A stretch of 64,000 nucleotides of DNA from Gemmatimonadota bacterium (GTDB lineage Bacteria > Gemmatimonadota > Gemmatimonadetes > Longimicrobiales > Gaopeijiaceae): positions 1-64,000 of the forward strand of contig JACQVF010000041.1 in the NCBI GenBank assembly GCA_016209885.1. Direction: 5' to 3'. This document shows positions 8,260 through 16,914 of the stretch, piece after piece. A model generated the notes under the pieces. The model made no database searches. It saw only the letters and a list, made by a program, of their open reading frames with translations, and was not told the origin of the DNA. Every line of letters starts with the position of its first letter. Position 1 is the stretch's first letter. Made by a program: the position numbers and the translations under genes.

Positions 8260-9213
8260 ATGCGACTGTTCGCGGGGGCCAACTACCCGTTTATCGCCAA
8301 CCAGCGCTACGCCTTCTGGGCCTCGGGGATCGCGATCGGGTTGGGCATCATCGTCATGATCGCCAACACGATCATGATCGGGAGCTGGCTGGATTACGGC
8401 GTCGACTTCACGGGCGGGACGCTGGTCCAGGTGCAGTTCCAGCAGCCTGTGCGCGTGGAGCAGATCCGGGAAGCCCTGGCCGGGGCGGGCGCACCGGAGA
8501 TCACCCGCTTCGGCGAGGAGTCGGAGTTCATCATTCGGGCGCCGCTCGCGGAGCAGGCGGCGATCGAGGGAGTGGCCGATACCATCGAGGAAGCGCTCCG
8601 GGCGCGGTTCGGCCAGGACGCGTTCACGGTGGTGCGCACCGAGCTGGTGGGGCCGAAGATTGGCGGCGAGCTTCAGCAGAAGGCGGGCTTCGCGATCCTG
8701 TTCTCGTTCCTCCTCACGTTGATCTATCTGGCGGTGCGCTTCGAGTTCCGCTTCGGGCTCGCGGCGGTCATCGCCACGGCGCACGACATCCTGTTCACCC
8801 TCGGCTTCCTGGCCGGCTTCCGCATCGAGGTGGGGTTGCCCACGGTGGCGGCGGTCCTCACGATTGTCGGCTACTCGCTGAACGACACCATCATCGTGTT
8901 CGACCGGATCCGTGAGAACCTGAAGAAGGCGGGCCGTCGCCCGAACGAGCCGGAGCTCGTGAACGGGTCGATCAACCAGACGCTGCCGCGGACGGTGCTG
9001 ACCTCGGGGACGACGCTGATCGTCCTCTTTACCCTCTATCTCCTCGGCGGCGCGGTGATCCGGGACTTTGCGGCGGTGCTGATCGTGGGGATCCTGGTGG
9101 GGACCTACTCGTCCATCTTCGTCGCGTCGCCGGCACTGCTGATCATCCGCCGGTACTGGGCCGCCAAGACGGCGAAGAAGGAGCGGCGCGCCGCTGCAGC
9201 GGCGTCGGTGTGA
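8260..9213 (+). CDS. secF: Protein translocase subunit SecF
   Basis: A 317-residue partner of SecD. The start matches SecF (FIANQRYAFWASG), the first periplasmic motif is DYGVDFTGGTLVQVQF, and the C-terminal helices contain GYSLNDTIIVFDRIRENLKK, the SecF counterpart of the SecD TM4 motif. The C-terminus ends in a basic tail. It is separate from SecD, as in most bacteria, with 26 bp between them, so the two are surely co-expressed. tatD follows 48 bp later in the same orientation. Confidence 0.95.
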   Translation: MRLFAGANYPFIANQRYAFWASGIAIGLGIIVMIANTIMIGSWLDYGVDFTGGTLVQVQFQQPVRVEQIREALAGAGAPEITRFGEESEFIIRAPLAEQAAIEGVADTIEEALRARFGQDAFTVVRTELVGPKIGGELQQKAGFAILFSFLLTLIYLAVRFEFRFGLAAVIATAHDILFTLGFLAGFRIEVGLPTVAAVLTIVGYSLNDTIIVFDRIRENLKKAGRRPNEPELVNGSINQTLPRTVLTSGTTLIVLFTLYLLGGAVIRDFAAVLIVGILVGTYSSIFVASPALLIIRRYWAAKTAKKERRAAAAASV

Positions 9214-9261
9214 ACGGGGCGCCCCGGGTCGCGCGCGCCAGCGTCCGCCGCGGCTCGGCCC

Positions 9262-10026
9262 ATGCTCTTCGATAGTCACTGTCACCTCACGGATGCGCGA
9301 TTCGACGCCGACCGTGCGGAGGTCCTGGCCCGCGCGCGGGACGCCGGCGTGGTAGCGCTCGTGACGGTCGGCTCGGACGCCCGCGACAGCGAGGCGGCGG
9401 CGCGGCTAGCCGAAGCGGAGGCGGCGGTGTGGGCGACGGCGGGGATCCACCCTCATGAGGCGGCGTCCGCCTCGGAGCGTGACCTGCACACGATCCGCGA
9501 TCTGGCCGGAAGCCCGCGGGTGGTGGCCATCGGCGAGACGGGGCTGGATTACCACTACGAGCATTCGCCCCGGCACGTTCAGCGCCGCTTCTTCTCCCGT
9601 CACCTCGAGCTCGCTCTCGAGCTCGCACTCCCCGTAGTGGTCCACTCTCGGAGCGCGGACCAGGACACGGCTGCCGTGCTGCGGGACGTGGGAGCCGGAA
9701 CGCGGGGCGTGCTTCACTGCTTCACGGGCGGCGAGGCGCTGCTGGATGCGGCGCTCGAGGCCGCCTGGTACATCTCCTTCTCCGGGCTCATCAGCTTCAA
9801 GGGGTTCGCGGGTGAGGCGCTCGTACGCCGGGTGCCCGGGGACCGCATCCTCATCGAGACCGATGCGCCGTACCTGGCGCCCGTGCCCTGGCGCGGTCGG
9901 CGGAACGAGCCCGCCTACGTGCGTCACGTGTGCGACGCGCTGGCCGCGCAGCGGGGTGAGGACGCGGCGGAGCTGGCGGTCCGGACCACCGAGAATGCGC
10001 GCCGCTTCTACAACCTGACCGACTAG
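9262..10026 (+). CDS. tatD: TatD-family metal-dependent hydrolase (DNase)
   Basis: A 254-residue TIM-barrel hydrolase. The metal ligands are visible in order: DSHCHLTD (HxH) at the N-terminus, GETGLDYHYEHS, PVVVHSR, LHCFTGG and ETDAPYLAP. TatD proteins are cytoplasmic Mg-dependent 3'-5' nucleases linked to oxidative DNA damage and DNA degradation; some relatives hydrolyse D-Tyr-tRNA or esters. The length is typical. It follows secF closely and is probably in the same transcript. Confidence 0.9.
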   Translation: MLFDSHCHLTDARFDADRAEVLARARDAGVVALVTVGSDARDSEAAARLAEAEAAVWATAGIHPHEAASASERDLHTIRDLAGSPRVVAIGETGLDYHYEHSPRHVQRRFFSRHLELALELALPVVVHSRSADQDTAAVLRDVGAGTRGVLHCFTGGEALLDAALEAAWYISFSGLISFKGFAGEALVRRVPGDRILIETDAPYLAPVPWRGRRNEPAYVRHVCDALAAQRGEDAAELAVRTTENARRFYNLTD

Positions 10027-10054
10027 GTCGCGGCGCGCTGGGCAGGAGGCTTGC

Positions 10055-10729
10055 ATGCGAACGATTCTCGAGCTCTTCGCGAAGTCACCCTTCGAGCCGC
10101 TCACGCGGCACGCCCGCAAGGTGTACGATGTGACAGGCCAGGTGCGCCCCCTCATGGAGGCGTTTCTGGCCGAGAACTGGGAGCGGACCCGCGAGGTCTA
10201 CGAGGAGATCTCACACCTCGAGCACCAGGCGGACGAGATCAAACAGGAGATTCGTGACCACCTGCCGCGCTCGCTGTTCATGCCCGTGGATCGGGGCGAC
10301 ATCCTTACGTTCCTGAGGGAGCAGGACCGCATCGCGGATGCCGTCGAAGACGTGGCCGTGCTCCTGATGATGCGGCGCACCACGGCGCCCGAAGAGTTCA
10401 AGCCGCGGGTCCGCGCACTGGTCGAGCAGGTGCTGAATACCACGGAGACGTGGTACCGGGTGGCCATGGATCTGCCGGGGCTGCAGCGCGCATCGTTCAC
10501 GGGTCCCGAGGTGGAGCGGGTCCTCGAGCTGATCCGCAGGGTGAGCGACCAGGAGCACGAGGCGGACACGCGGCAGCACGCCGCCGGCCGCGGGATCATC
10601 CAGTACGAGGTCGAGGTGGGCGCGGTCTCGATCCTGTTCTGGATGCGGATCTTCGAGACACTCGGCCGGATCGCGAATCGCGCCGAGAGCACCGCCGATA
10701 TGGTTCGCCTCATGCTGGCCCGGGCCTGA
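10055..10729 (+). CDS. DUF47/PhoU-like phosphate transport accessory protein
   Basis: A 224-residue, almost wholly helical protein of the TIGR00153/DUF47 family. The repeated Glu/Asp/His pattern (YEEISHLEHQADEIKQEIRDHL and VSDQEHEADTRQHAAG) matches PhoU-type helical bundles that bind metal clusters. The next gene, 58 bp away, is a PiT phosphate carrier, and DUF47-PiT pairs are a well-known arrangement in which DUF47 modulates low-affinity phosphate uptake. It is cytoplasmic; no signal or membrane segment is seen. Confidence 0.88.
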   Translation: MRTILELFAKSPFEPLTRHARKVYDVTGQVRPLMEAFLAENWERTREVYEEISHLEHQADEIKQEIRDHLPRSLFMPVDRGDILTFLREQDRIADAVEDVAVLLMMRRTTAPEEFKPRVRALVEQVLNTTETWYRVAMDLPGLQRASFTGPEVERVLELIRRVSDQEHEADTRQHAAGRGIIQYEVEVGAVSILFWMRIFETLGRIANRAESTADMVRLMLARA

Positions 10730-10787
10730 AGGGGAGGCCCTCGGACTCTGTGACCATCGTGTCTGGCAGATCGGCCGCCCGCCGCCC

Positions 10788-12056
10788 ATGACGACGGTGA
10801 TCCTGGTCCTGGCACTGGCCGTGGGGCTCTACATGGCGTGGAGCATCGGCGGCAACGATGTGGCCAACGCCATGGGGACCTCCGTGGGGTCGGGCGCGGT
10901 CACCTTGGGAGGCGCGCTCCTCATCGCCGGGATCTTTGAGTTCAGCGGTTCGGTGCTCGTCGGCTCCCACGTGACGGAGACCATCCGTTCGCGGATCCTG
11001 GAAACGTCGATGTTCGCCGCCGATGGGCCGCTGGGCGGCGACGGCCCGTTCCTCCTCGCCCTGGGCATGAGCGGCTCGCTGCTGGCGGCGGCACTCTGGC
11101 TGCAGTTCGCCACGCTCATTGGCATGCCGGTCTCCACGACGCACTCCATCGTGGGCGCGGTGGTCGGGTTCGGACTGGTCGCCGTGGGGTTCCGGGGGAT
11201 CGCCTGGGGGAAGATCGTTTTCATTGCGGGGAGCTGGGTGGTCTCGCCCGCCATGGGCGGAACTCTCGCCTTCTTGACGTTCGTGTGGCTGAGGCACGCC
11301 GTGCTCCGGCAGGCGGACCCCGTGGAGGCGACTCGGCGGGTGGCGCCCTACCTTGCCCTCCTGGTGGGGACGATCCTCAGCCTCTCGTTCATCTACAAGG
11401 CGCTTGCCAACGTGGTCCGGGATCCGCACCCCGCTGTCGCCGTGCTGGCGGCGCTCGCCGTGGGCGGTCTGGCGGCGATCGTGGCGCGCGAGGTGGCGGC
11501 GAGGAGACTCGCGAATCCGGGCGGCGACGGCGACCCGTACGCGCACGTAGAGCGCCTGTTCGGCCGCCTGCAGATTGCCACGGCTGCATACGTGGCCTTT
11601 GCCCACGGCGCGAACGACGTGGCGAACGCGGTGGGTCCCGTGGCCGCCGTGGTGGGGATCGTGGGCGCGAACTTCGCGGAGGTTCCGACCCGGGTCCCGG
11701 TCTCGCGCTGGCTCCTGGCGGCCGGCGGTTTCGGGATCGTCCTGGGACTCGCCACCCTGGGGTACCGGGTGATCGCGACGATCGGCCGCCATATCACGGA
11801 GATCACTCCGACCCGCGGGTTCAGCGCCGAGTTCGGCGCGGCCACGACCGTGCTCATCGCGAGCCGTCTCGGATTGCCCGTCTCCACAACCCACACCCTG
11901 GTGGGCGCCGTCATCGGGGTCGGCTTCGCCCACGGGATCGCCGCCCTCAACTTGCGCGTGCTGCGGCGCATCATCGTATCGTGGATCGCCGAGGTCCCGG
12001 TGGCGGCGTTGCTCAGCGCACTGTTCTTCCTTCTGCTGCGGGCTGTGTTTCTATGA
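10788..12056 (+). CDS. pit: PiT-family inorganic phosphate transporter
   Basis: A 422-residue inner-membrane carrier of about ten helices. The two PiT signature repeats are clear: SIGGNDVANAMGTSVGSGAVT near residue 20 and AHGANDVANAVGPVAAVVG near residue 275. VSTTHSIVGA and VSTTHTLVGA are also duplicated, showing the internal symmetry. It moves phosphate, often as a metal-phosphate complex, with H+ or Na+. The preceding DUF47 gene is its likely regulator. An overlapping GTGA-like end is absent, so mutL probably begins a new unit 44 bp on. Confidence 0.92.
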   Translation: MTTVILVLALAVGLYMAWSIGGNDVANAMGTSVGSGAVTLGGALLIAGIFEFSGSVLVGSHVTETIRSRILETSMFAADGPLGGDGPFLLALGMSGSLLAAALWLQFATLIGMPVSTTHSIVGAVVGFGLVAVGFRGIAWGKIVFIAGSWVVSPAMGGTLAFLTFVWLRHAVLRQADPVEATRRVAPYLALLVGTILSLSFIYKALANVVRDPHPAVAVLAALAVGGLAAIVAREVAARRLANPGGDGDPYAHVERLFGRLQIATAAYVAFAHGANDVANAVGPVAAVVGIVGANFAEVPTRVPVSRWLLAAGGFGIVLGLATLGYRVIATIGRHITEITPTRGFSAEFGAATTVLIASRLGLPVSTTHTLVGAVIGVGFAHGIAALNLRVLRRIIVSWIAEVPVAALLSALFFLLLRAVFL

Positions 12057-12100
12057 AAGGCGATCGGTGATCATTATCAGTCTGCTCATACTGTCAACCC

Positions 12101-13855
12101 ATGCCCCGTAGGATTCACATTCTGCCCGACACGGTGGCAAACCAGATTGCCGCGGGCGAGGTGGTGGAGCGGCCCGCGTCGGTGGCGAAGGAGCTGGTGG
12201 AGAACGCGCTCGACGCTGGGGCCAGCAGGGTCGACATCCTCATGGAGGGCGGGGGGAAACGGCGCATCCGTGTCTCCGACGACGGGGTCGGCATGGGGCG
12301 AGAGGATGCATTGCTTTCGCTCGACCGCCACGCTACGAGCAAGATTGCGCACGCCTCCGACCTTCGTGAAGTCACGACGTTCGGCTTTCGCGGCGAGGCG
12401 CTCCCCTCCATTGCGGCCATCTCTCGTCTTACCCTAGAGACCGCCGATGGGGAGGACGCGGTGGGGACGCGGATCCGCGTGGAAGGTGGCCGCATCGTGG
12501 ATGTGCAGGACTTTCCACGCCAGCGCGGCACTACCGTCGAGGTCTGGAACCTGTTCTACAACGTGCCGGCCCGCGCGAAGTTCCTGAAGTCGGCGAGCGC
12601 CGAGACGCGCGCGGTGAGCGACGCGGTGATCCAGCTCGCGCTCGCCCATTCGTCCGTGGCGTTCCATCTGAGCTCGGATGGCCGGACGCTCCTCGAGCTG
12701 CCTGCGGCATCGGACGTGGCTGCAAGGATCGCGGCGATCTGGGGCGAGGAGGAGGCGGGCCGCTTGCTCCCGTGCCAGGCCGGCGACGGCGATGCGGAGG
12801 TGTGGGGCCTGGCGCAGCGGCCGGATGCGGCGCGTCCCGGGTTCCGCCGCGTCCACCTCTTCGTGAACGGGCGGCCCTTCCGGGCCCCGCACCTGCTCCG
12901 TGCTGCTGATCGTGCCTACCGCACGACCGTCGCCCCCGCCGTGCGCCCCTGGTTCTTCCTTTACCTGCGACTCCCGCCGGGTGCCGTGGACGTGAACGTG
13001 CACCCGACGAAGGCGGAAGTGAAGTTCCGGCAGCCGGAGCGGGTCGAGGGACTCGTGGAGGATGCGGTGCGGCGGGCGCTCGCGGGCGCGGCCAGCGCGG
13101 CGACCCTGGACACGCGGGCCGCGCCGCCGCGATTGGCGGCGCCGGAGCGCGGCGCGCAGCAGGGGGCCCCGGCGGGCATGGGGCGGGCGGCGGCTCCGCC
13201 GCCCCAGATGGCCCTCTTTTTCAGCGGCGAGACGGCGCCCGCGGAGCCGCTCGAAGCCTGCGAGACCACACTACCGGAGCCGTCGCCTGCGCGCCTCTGG
13301 CAGCTCCACCAGACATACGTGCTGGCGGAAACGCGGCAGGGGCTCCTCATCGTCGACCAGCACTCGGCCCACGAGCGCATCCTCTTCGAGCGTATGATGC
13401 GGGATTTCGCGTCCGGCGGCGCGGCGAGCCAGCGGCTCCTGTTCCCGATCACAGTCCGCCTCTCGCCCGGGGAGCACCGGGTGGTCGAGGAGATGCAGAG
13501 CCTCCTCGCTCGCGCTGGCTTCGAGGTCTCCGGCTTCGGGGGTAGCACGGTCATCGTACACGCCGTCCCTCATCCCCATCCCTATTTCGATGCGGAGCGC
13601 TGCTTCCGCGAGATGATCGGCGAGCTGACGCGCGGCTCCGAGCTCGTGCGCTCGGCGCGGAACCAGCACGAGCGCATCGCCATGACGTTTGCGTGCAAGG
13701 GTGCGATCAAGGCAGGGCAGCGGCTGGACGAGCGCGAGCTCCATGAGCTGTTCGACCAGCTATTCGCCACCGAGCTGCCGTATCACGACGTGCACGGGCG
13801 TCCAACCGTGGTGCGGCTCTCGCGCGAGGAGCTGGAACGCAAGTTCGGACGTTAG
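12101..13855 (+). CDS. mutL: DNA mismatch repair protein MutL
   Basis: A 584-residue protein. The N-terminal GHKL ATPase is complete: IAAGEVVERPASVAKELVENALDAG, DDGVGM and TFGFRGEAL, followed by NVHPTKAEVKF. The C-terminal dimerisation/endonuclease domain has DQHSAHERILFE near residue 419, matching the nicking motif DQHA(X)2E(X)4E, and ACKGAIKAG. The usual zinc motif CPHGRP near the end reads DVHGRP here, so one ligand is replaced. It is expected to act after MutS, nicking the daughter strand, as this lineage has no obvious MutH in the window. It is followed by miaA, a common mutL neighbour. Confidence 0.94.
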   Translation: MPRRIHILPDTVANQIAAGEVVERPASVAKELVENALDAGASRVDILMEGGGKRRIRVSDDGVGMGREDALLSLDRHATSKIAHASDLREVTTFGFRGEALPSIAAISRLTLETADGEDAVGTRIRVEGGRIVDVQDFPRQRGTTVEVWNLFYNVPARAKFLKSASAETRAVSDAVIQLALAHSSVAFHLSSDGRTLLELPAASDVAARIAAIWGEEEAGRLLPCQAGDGDAEVWGLAQRPDAARPGFRRVHLFVNGRPFRAPHLLRAADRAYRTTVAPAVRPWFFLYLRLPPGAVDVNVHPTKAEVKFRQPERVEGLVEDAVRRALAGAASAATLDTRAAPPRLAAPERGAQQGAPAGMGRAAAPPPQMALFFSGETAPAEPLEACETTLPEPSPARLWQLHQTYVLAETRQGLLIVDQHSAHERILFERMMRDFASGGAASQRLLFPITVRLSPGEHRVVEEMQSLLARAGFEVSGFGGSTVIVHAVPHPHPYFDAERCFREMIGELTRGSELVRSARNQHERIAMTFACKGAIKAGQRLDERELHELFDQLFATELPYHDVHGRPTVVRLSREELERKFGR

Positions 13856-13901
13856 CAGTGAGCGATTAGTACCTGCAGTACCTGCGGCCACGAGGCCTGC
13901 G

Positions 13902-14999
13902 ATGATACGACGGACAGACGGTTCACGTCTCACGCCGGTCCCGCCGGGCGCAACCTCCCAGCGCCGGGCGGCGCCGCTCAAGGGCCGCCCGCCGCCGGAC
14001 GCACTGGCGGTCACGGGGCCGACGGCGTCGGGGAAGAGCCGGCTGGCCCTGGCCCTGGCCGCCCGCCTCGGCGGCGAGCTCATCAGCATGGACTCGCGGC
14101 AGGTGTACCGCGGGCTCGACGTCGGCACAGCCAAACCGTCCCTGGCGGATCGCGCGCGGGCGCCCCACCACGGATTGGATGTGGTTGACCCGCCCGAGCC
14201 CTACAGTGCCGGTCGCTTCGCGCGCGATGCGCGCCGGTGGATCGCGGAGATCCGGGGGCGTGGCCGCATCCCGATTCTGGTGGGAGGGACCGGCTTCTTC
14301 CTCCGGGCGCTGACGGACCCGATGTTCGAGGAGCCGCAGCTCGATCCGAGACGCCGCACCGCGCTCCGGCGCACGCTGGCAGGGCGGGGGCGCGACGAGT
14401 TGGCCCGCTGGGTGCGCGCTTTCGACCCGGCTCGGGCCGGGCGGGCCATCGCCGGCGGCCGCCAGCGTATGACCCGCACCATCGAGGTCGCGCTCCTCAG
14501 CGGACGGCCGCTCTCCTGGTGGCACGCCTGCGCGAGCCCGGGCGCGGAGCCGCTTCGCGCCGTCGTCGTGCTGCTGCAGCTCCCACGTCAGGAACTCTAC
14601 GAGCGGATCGACGCCCGCGCCCGGGCAATGCTGGAGGACGGTCTCGTCCCGGAGGTGCGACGGCTCCTGCGCGCCGGCTATGACCAGCGCGTACCCGCGT
14701 TCAACGCCGTCGGCTATCGGGAGGTGCTCCCCTACCTGCGGGGCGAGCTCCCGCGCGAGCAGGCGCTCGCCCGAATGCAGCGGGCGACACGACAGTACGC
14801 GCGGCGCCAGATGACCTGGTTTCGCCACCAGTTGCCGGCCGGCACCGTCTCGCTCGACGCCCGAGCGAGCGTCGACGTGCTCGCGGACCGATGCATCGCC
14901 GCATGGCGCGCGGCCGCCGGGCGCGTCGCCCGTGCCGCCGAGGAAACGGCCGAGGAAACGGCTGGGAGCAACGCCGAGGAAAGGGGACGGGAGGCATGA
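13902..14999 (+). CDS. miaA: tRNA dimethylallyltransferase MiaA
   Basis: A 365-residue enzyme that adds a dimethylallyl group to A37 of tRNAs reading UNN codons. Motifs: P-loop VTGPTASGKSRLALALA, ISMDSRQVYRGLDVGTAKP, HHGLDVVDPPEPYSAGRFARDA, LVGGTGFFLRAL and the C-terminal VPAFNAVGYREVLPYLRG with TRQYARRQMTWFRHQ. The first 35 or so residues before the P-loop are low-complexity and not conserved, so the true start may be downstream of the ATG chosen. The tail is an acidic repeat (EETAEETAGSNAEE). The stop overlaps the bshA start (ATGA). Confidence 0.93.
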   Translation: MIRRTDGSRLTPVPPGATSQRRAAPLKGRPPPDALAVTGPTASGKSRLALALAARLGGELISMDSRQVYRGLDVGTAKPSLADRARAPHHGLDVVDPPEPYSAGRFARDARRWIAEIRGRGRIPILVGGTGFFLRALTDPMFEEPQLDPRRRTALRRTLAGRGRDELARWVRAFDPARAGRAIAGGRQRMTRTIEVALLSGRPLSWWHACASPGAEPLRAVVVLLQLPRQELYERIDARARAMLEDGLVPEVRRLLRAGYDQRVPAFNAVGYREVLPYLRGELPREQALARMQRATRQYARRQMTWFRHQLPAGTVSLDARASVDVLADRCIAAWRAAAGRVARAAEETAEETAGSNAEERGREA

Positions 15000-16132
15000 A
15001 CATCGGGATCACATGTTATCCCACCTATGGCGGCTCGGGCGCGGTGGCCACCAGCCTGGGGATCGAGCTCGCGCGCCGGGGTCACGAGGTGCACTTTATC
15101 ACGTACGCGCACCCGTTCCGGCTTCCCCACTTCCTGGAGCGGGTCTACTACCACGAGGTCGAGATGGGCGAGTACCCGCTCTTCGAGCACCCGCCCTACT
15201 GCCTTGCCCTGGCCGTCGCCATGCACGATGCGGCGCGCAAACATCGCCTGGATCTGCTTCACGTGCATTACGCGATCCCCCACGCCACGTCTGCGTGGCT
15301 CGCCCGCGCGATGCTTGGCGACGGCCGCGTCAAGCTCGTGACCACGCTCCACGGAACGGACATCACGCTGGTGGGGCAGCACCCTTCTTTCCGCGCCATC
15401 ACCCGCTTCTCGATCCTCCGCTCCGATGGGCTCACGGCCGTCTCGCAGTATCTGAAGGATGCAACCGTGGCGGACTTCGGCGTACCAGCGGAGCGTATCG
15501 AGGTGATCCCCAACTTCGTGGACACGGCCGAGTTCCGTCGTGACCGGCAGCCCTGCCATCGGGATGTGCTGGCACGACCGGCCGAGAAGATCGTCATGCA
15601 CGTGTCAAACTTCCGCCCGGTGAAGCGCGTGACGGATGTGGTCGAGATCTTCGCCCGTGTTCAGGCTCGCGTGCCCGCGCGCCTGATCATGGTAGGGGAC
15701 GGGCCCGAGCGGCCGCGTGCCGCGGACTCGGCAGAAGCTCTCGGTGTGGCGGACCGGGTCACGTTTCTCGGCAAGCATGACTCCGTGGCGGAGCTCCTGT
15801 CCTGCGCCGACGTCTTCCTGCTCCCGAGTGAGTCGGAGTCCTTCGGCCTTGCTGCACTGGAGGCCATGGCGTGTGGCGTTCCGGTGATCGGCACGCGGGT
15901 GGGCGGGGTGCCGGAGGTCGTGATCGACGAGCGGGTGGGCTGGCTCGGCTCGGTCGGTGACGTCGAGGGCATGGCGGAAGTGGCCGTAGAGCTGCTGCGA
16001 GATCAGGGGCGGTGGCACGCCGCCAGTGCGGCGGCGCGCGCGCTGGCGGTCGAGCGGTTCTCGGCGGAGGGTGTCGTGCCCGTGTACGAGCGATACTACC
16101 AGGAGATCGCGGAGAGGAGCGCGGGCTCGTGA
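14996..16132 (+). CDS. bshA: N-acetyl-alpha-D-glucosaminyl L-malate synthase BshA
   Basis: A 378-residue GT4 glycosyltransferase. The opening MNIGITCYPTYGGSGAVAT, the HVHYAIPHATSAWLAR segment and TTLHGTDITLVG are characteristic of BshA, which joins UDP-GlcNAc and L-malate in the first step of bacillithiol synthesis. The GT-B C-terminal half has VSNFRPVKR and the ESFGLAALEAMACGVPVIGT sugar-nucleotide site. The ATG at 14996 overlaps the miaA stop by 4 bp and gives the family length. BshB and BshC are not in the window. Bacillithiol protects against metals and oxidants, which fits the mer genes, but the link is only suggestive. Confidence 0.88.
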   Translation: MNIGITCYPTYGGSGAVATSLGIELARRGHEVHFITYAHPFRLPHFLERVYYHEVEMGEYPLFEHPPYCLALAVAMHDAARKHRLDLLHVHYAIPHATSAWLARAMLGDGRVKLVTTLHGTDITLVGQHPSFRAITRFSILRSDGLTAVSQYLKDATVADFGVPAERIEVIPNFVDTAEFRRDRQPCHRDVLARPAEKIVMHVSNFRPVKRVTDVVEIFARVQARVPARLIMVGDGPERPRAADSAEALGVADRVTFLGKHDSVAELLSCADVFLLPSESESFGLAALEAMACGVPVIGTRVGGVPEVVIDERVGWLGSVGDVEGMAEVAVELLRDQGRWHAASAAARALAVERFSAEGVVPVYERYYQEIAERSAGS

Positions 16133-16914
16133 GCCCGTGGCAGGCGCTGCTTCTCGGGCTCGTTCAGGGCGCCACCGAGTTTCTGCCGATCTCGAGCTCA
16201 GGGCATCTGGTCATGGGCCAGGCTCTCCTCGGGATTCGGGTCCCCGGGGTCGCCTTCGAGGTGGCGGTGCACGTGGCCACGCTGGTCTCGGTGGTGATCG
16301 TCTATCGGGCGCGGCTCGGACGGCTGGTGACCGGTGTGGCGTGCGGGGATGGGATCGCATGGCGTTACGTGGCGTTCCTCGCCCTGGCCACCGTACCCGC
16401 GGGCGTGGTCGGCGTGGTCTATGGTGATCTCGTGGAACGCGCGTTCGAGGCTCCCGTGGTCACCGGCGTGGCCCTCCTGGTCACCGGCGCGTTCCTTTGG
16501 ACCACGCGTTGGGCGCTCCCGCGGGCGGAGCGGCGAGAGCTCGACTGGCGCGACGCGATGCTGATCGGATTGGCGCAGGCGGTGGCGCTGGTGCCGGGGA
16601 TCTCGCGCTCCGGGACGACAGTCGTGGCCGCCCTATGGCTGCGGATCCGGCCGGCGGAGGCGGCGGAGTTCTCGTTTCTGATGGCGATCCCCGCGATCCT
16701 CGGCGCCGCGGTGCTCGAGCTCCCGGAGCTGCGCGGGGGCGCGGCCGGTCTCCCGTGGTCGGCGCTCGCCGCCGGCACGCTTGCCGCCGCGGTGACGGGT
16801 GTGGCAGCGATCGTCGCCTTCGTGGCGCTGCTTCGGCGCCGGGCGTTCCACCGCTTCGGCGTGTACTGCTGGGCCGCAGGCTTGCTCTTCCTCCTTTATC
16901 TGCTCGTGGCATGA
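16129..16914 (+). CDS. uppP: Undecaprenyl-diphosphatase UppP/BacA
   Basis: A 261-residue, about eight-helix inner-membrane enzyme that dephosphorylates undecaprenyl pyrophosphate to recycle the lipid carrier of peptidoglycan synthesis. The two active-site motifs are intact: LGLVQGATEFLPISSSGHLV at the N-terminus and LVPGISRSGTTVVAAL near residue 155. The GTG start overlaps the bshA stop (GTGA), and its own stop overlaps the nadC start (ATGA), so bshA, uppP and nadC are translationally coupled. Confidence 0.94.
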   Translation: MSPWQALLLGLVQGATEFLPISSSGHLVMGQALLGIRVPGVAFEVAVHVATLVSVVIVYRARLGRLVTGVACGDGIAWRYVAFLALATVPAGVVGVVYGDLVERAFEAPVVTGVALLVTGAFLWTTRWALPRAERRELDWRDAMLIGLAQAVALVPGISRSGTTVVAALWLRIRPAEAAEFSFLMAIPAILGAAVLELPELRGGAAGLPWSALAAGTLAAAVTGVAAIVAFVALLRRRAFHRFGVYCWAAGLLFLLYLLVA

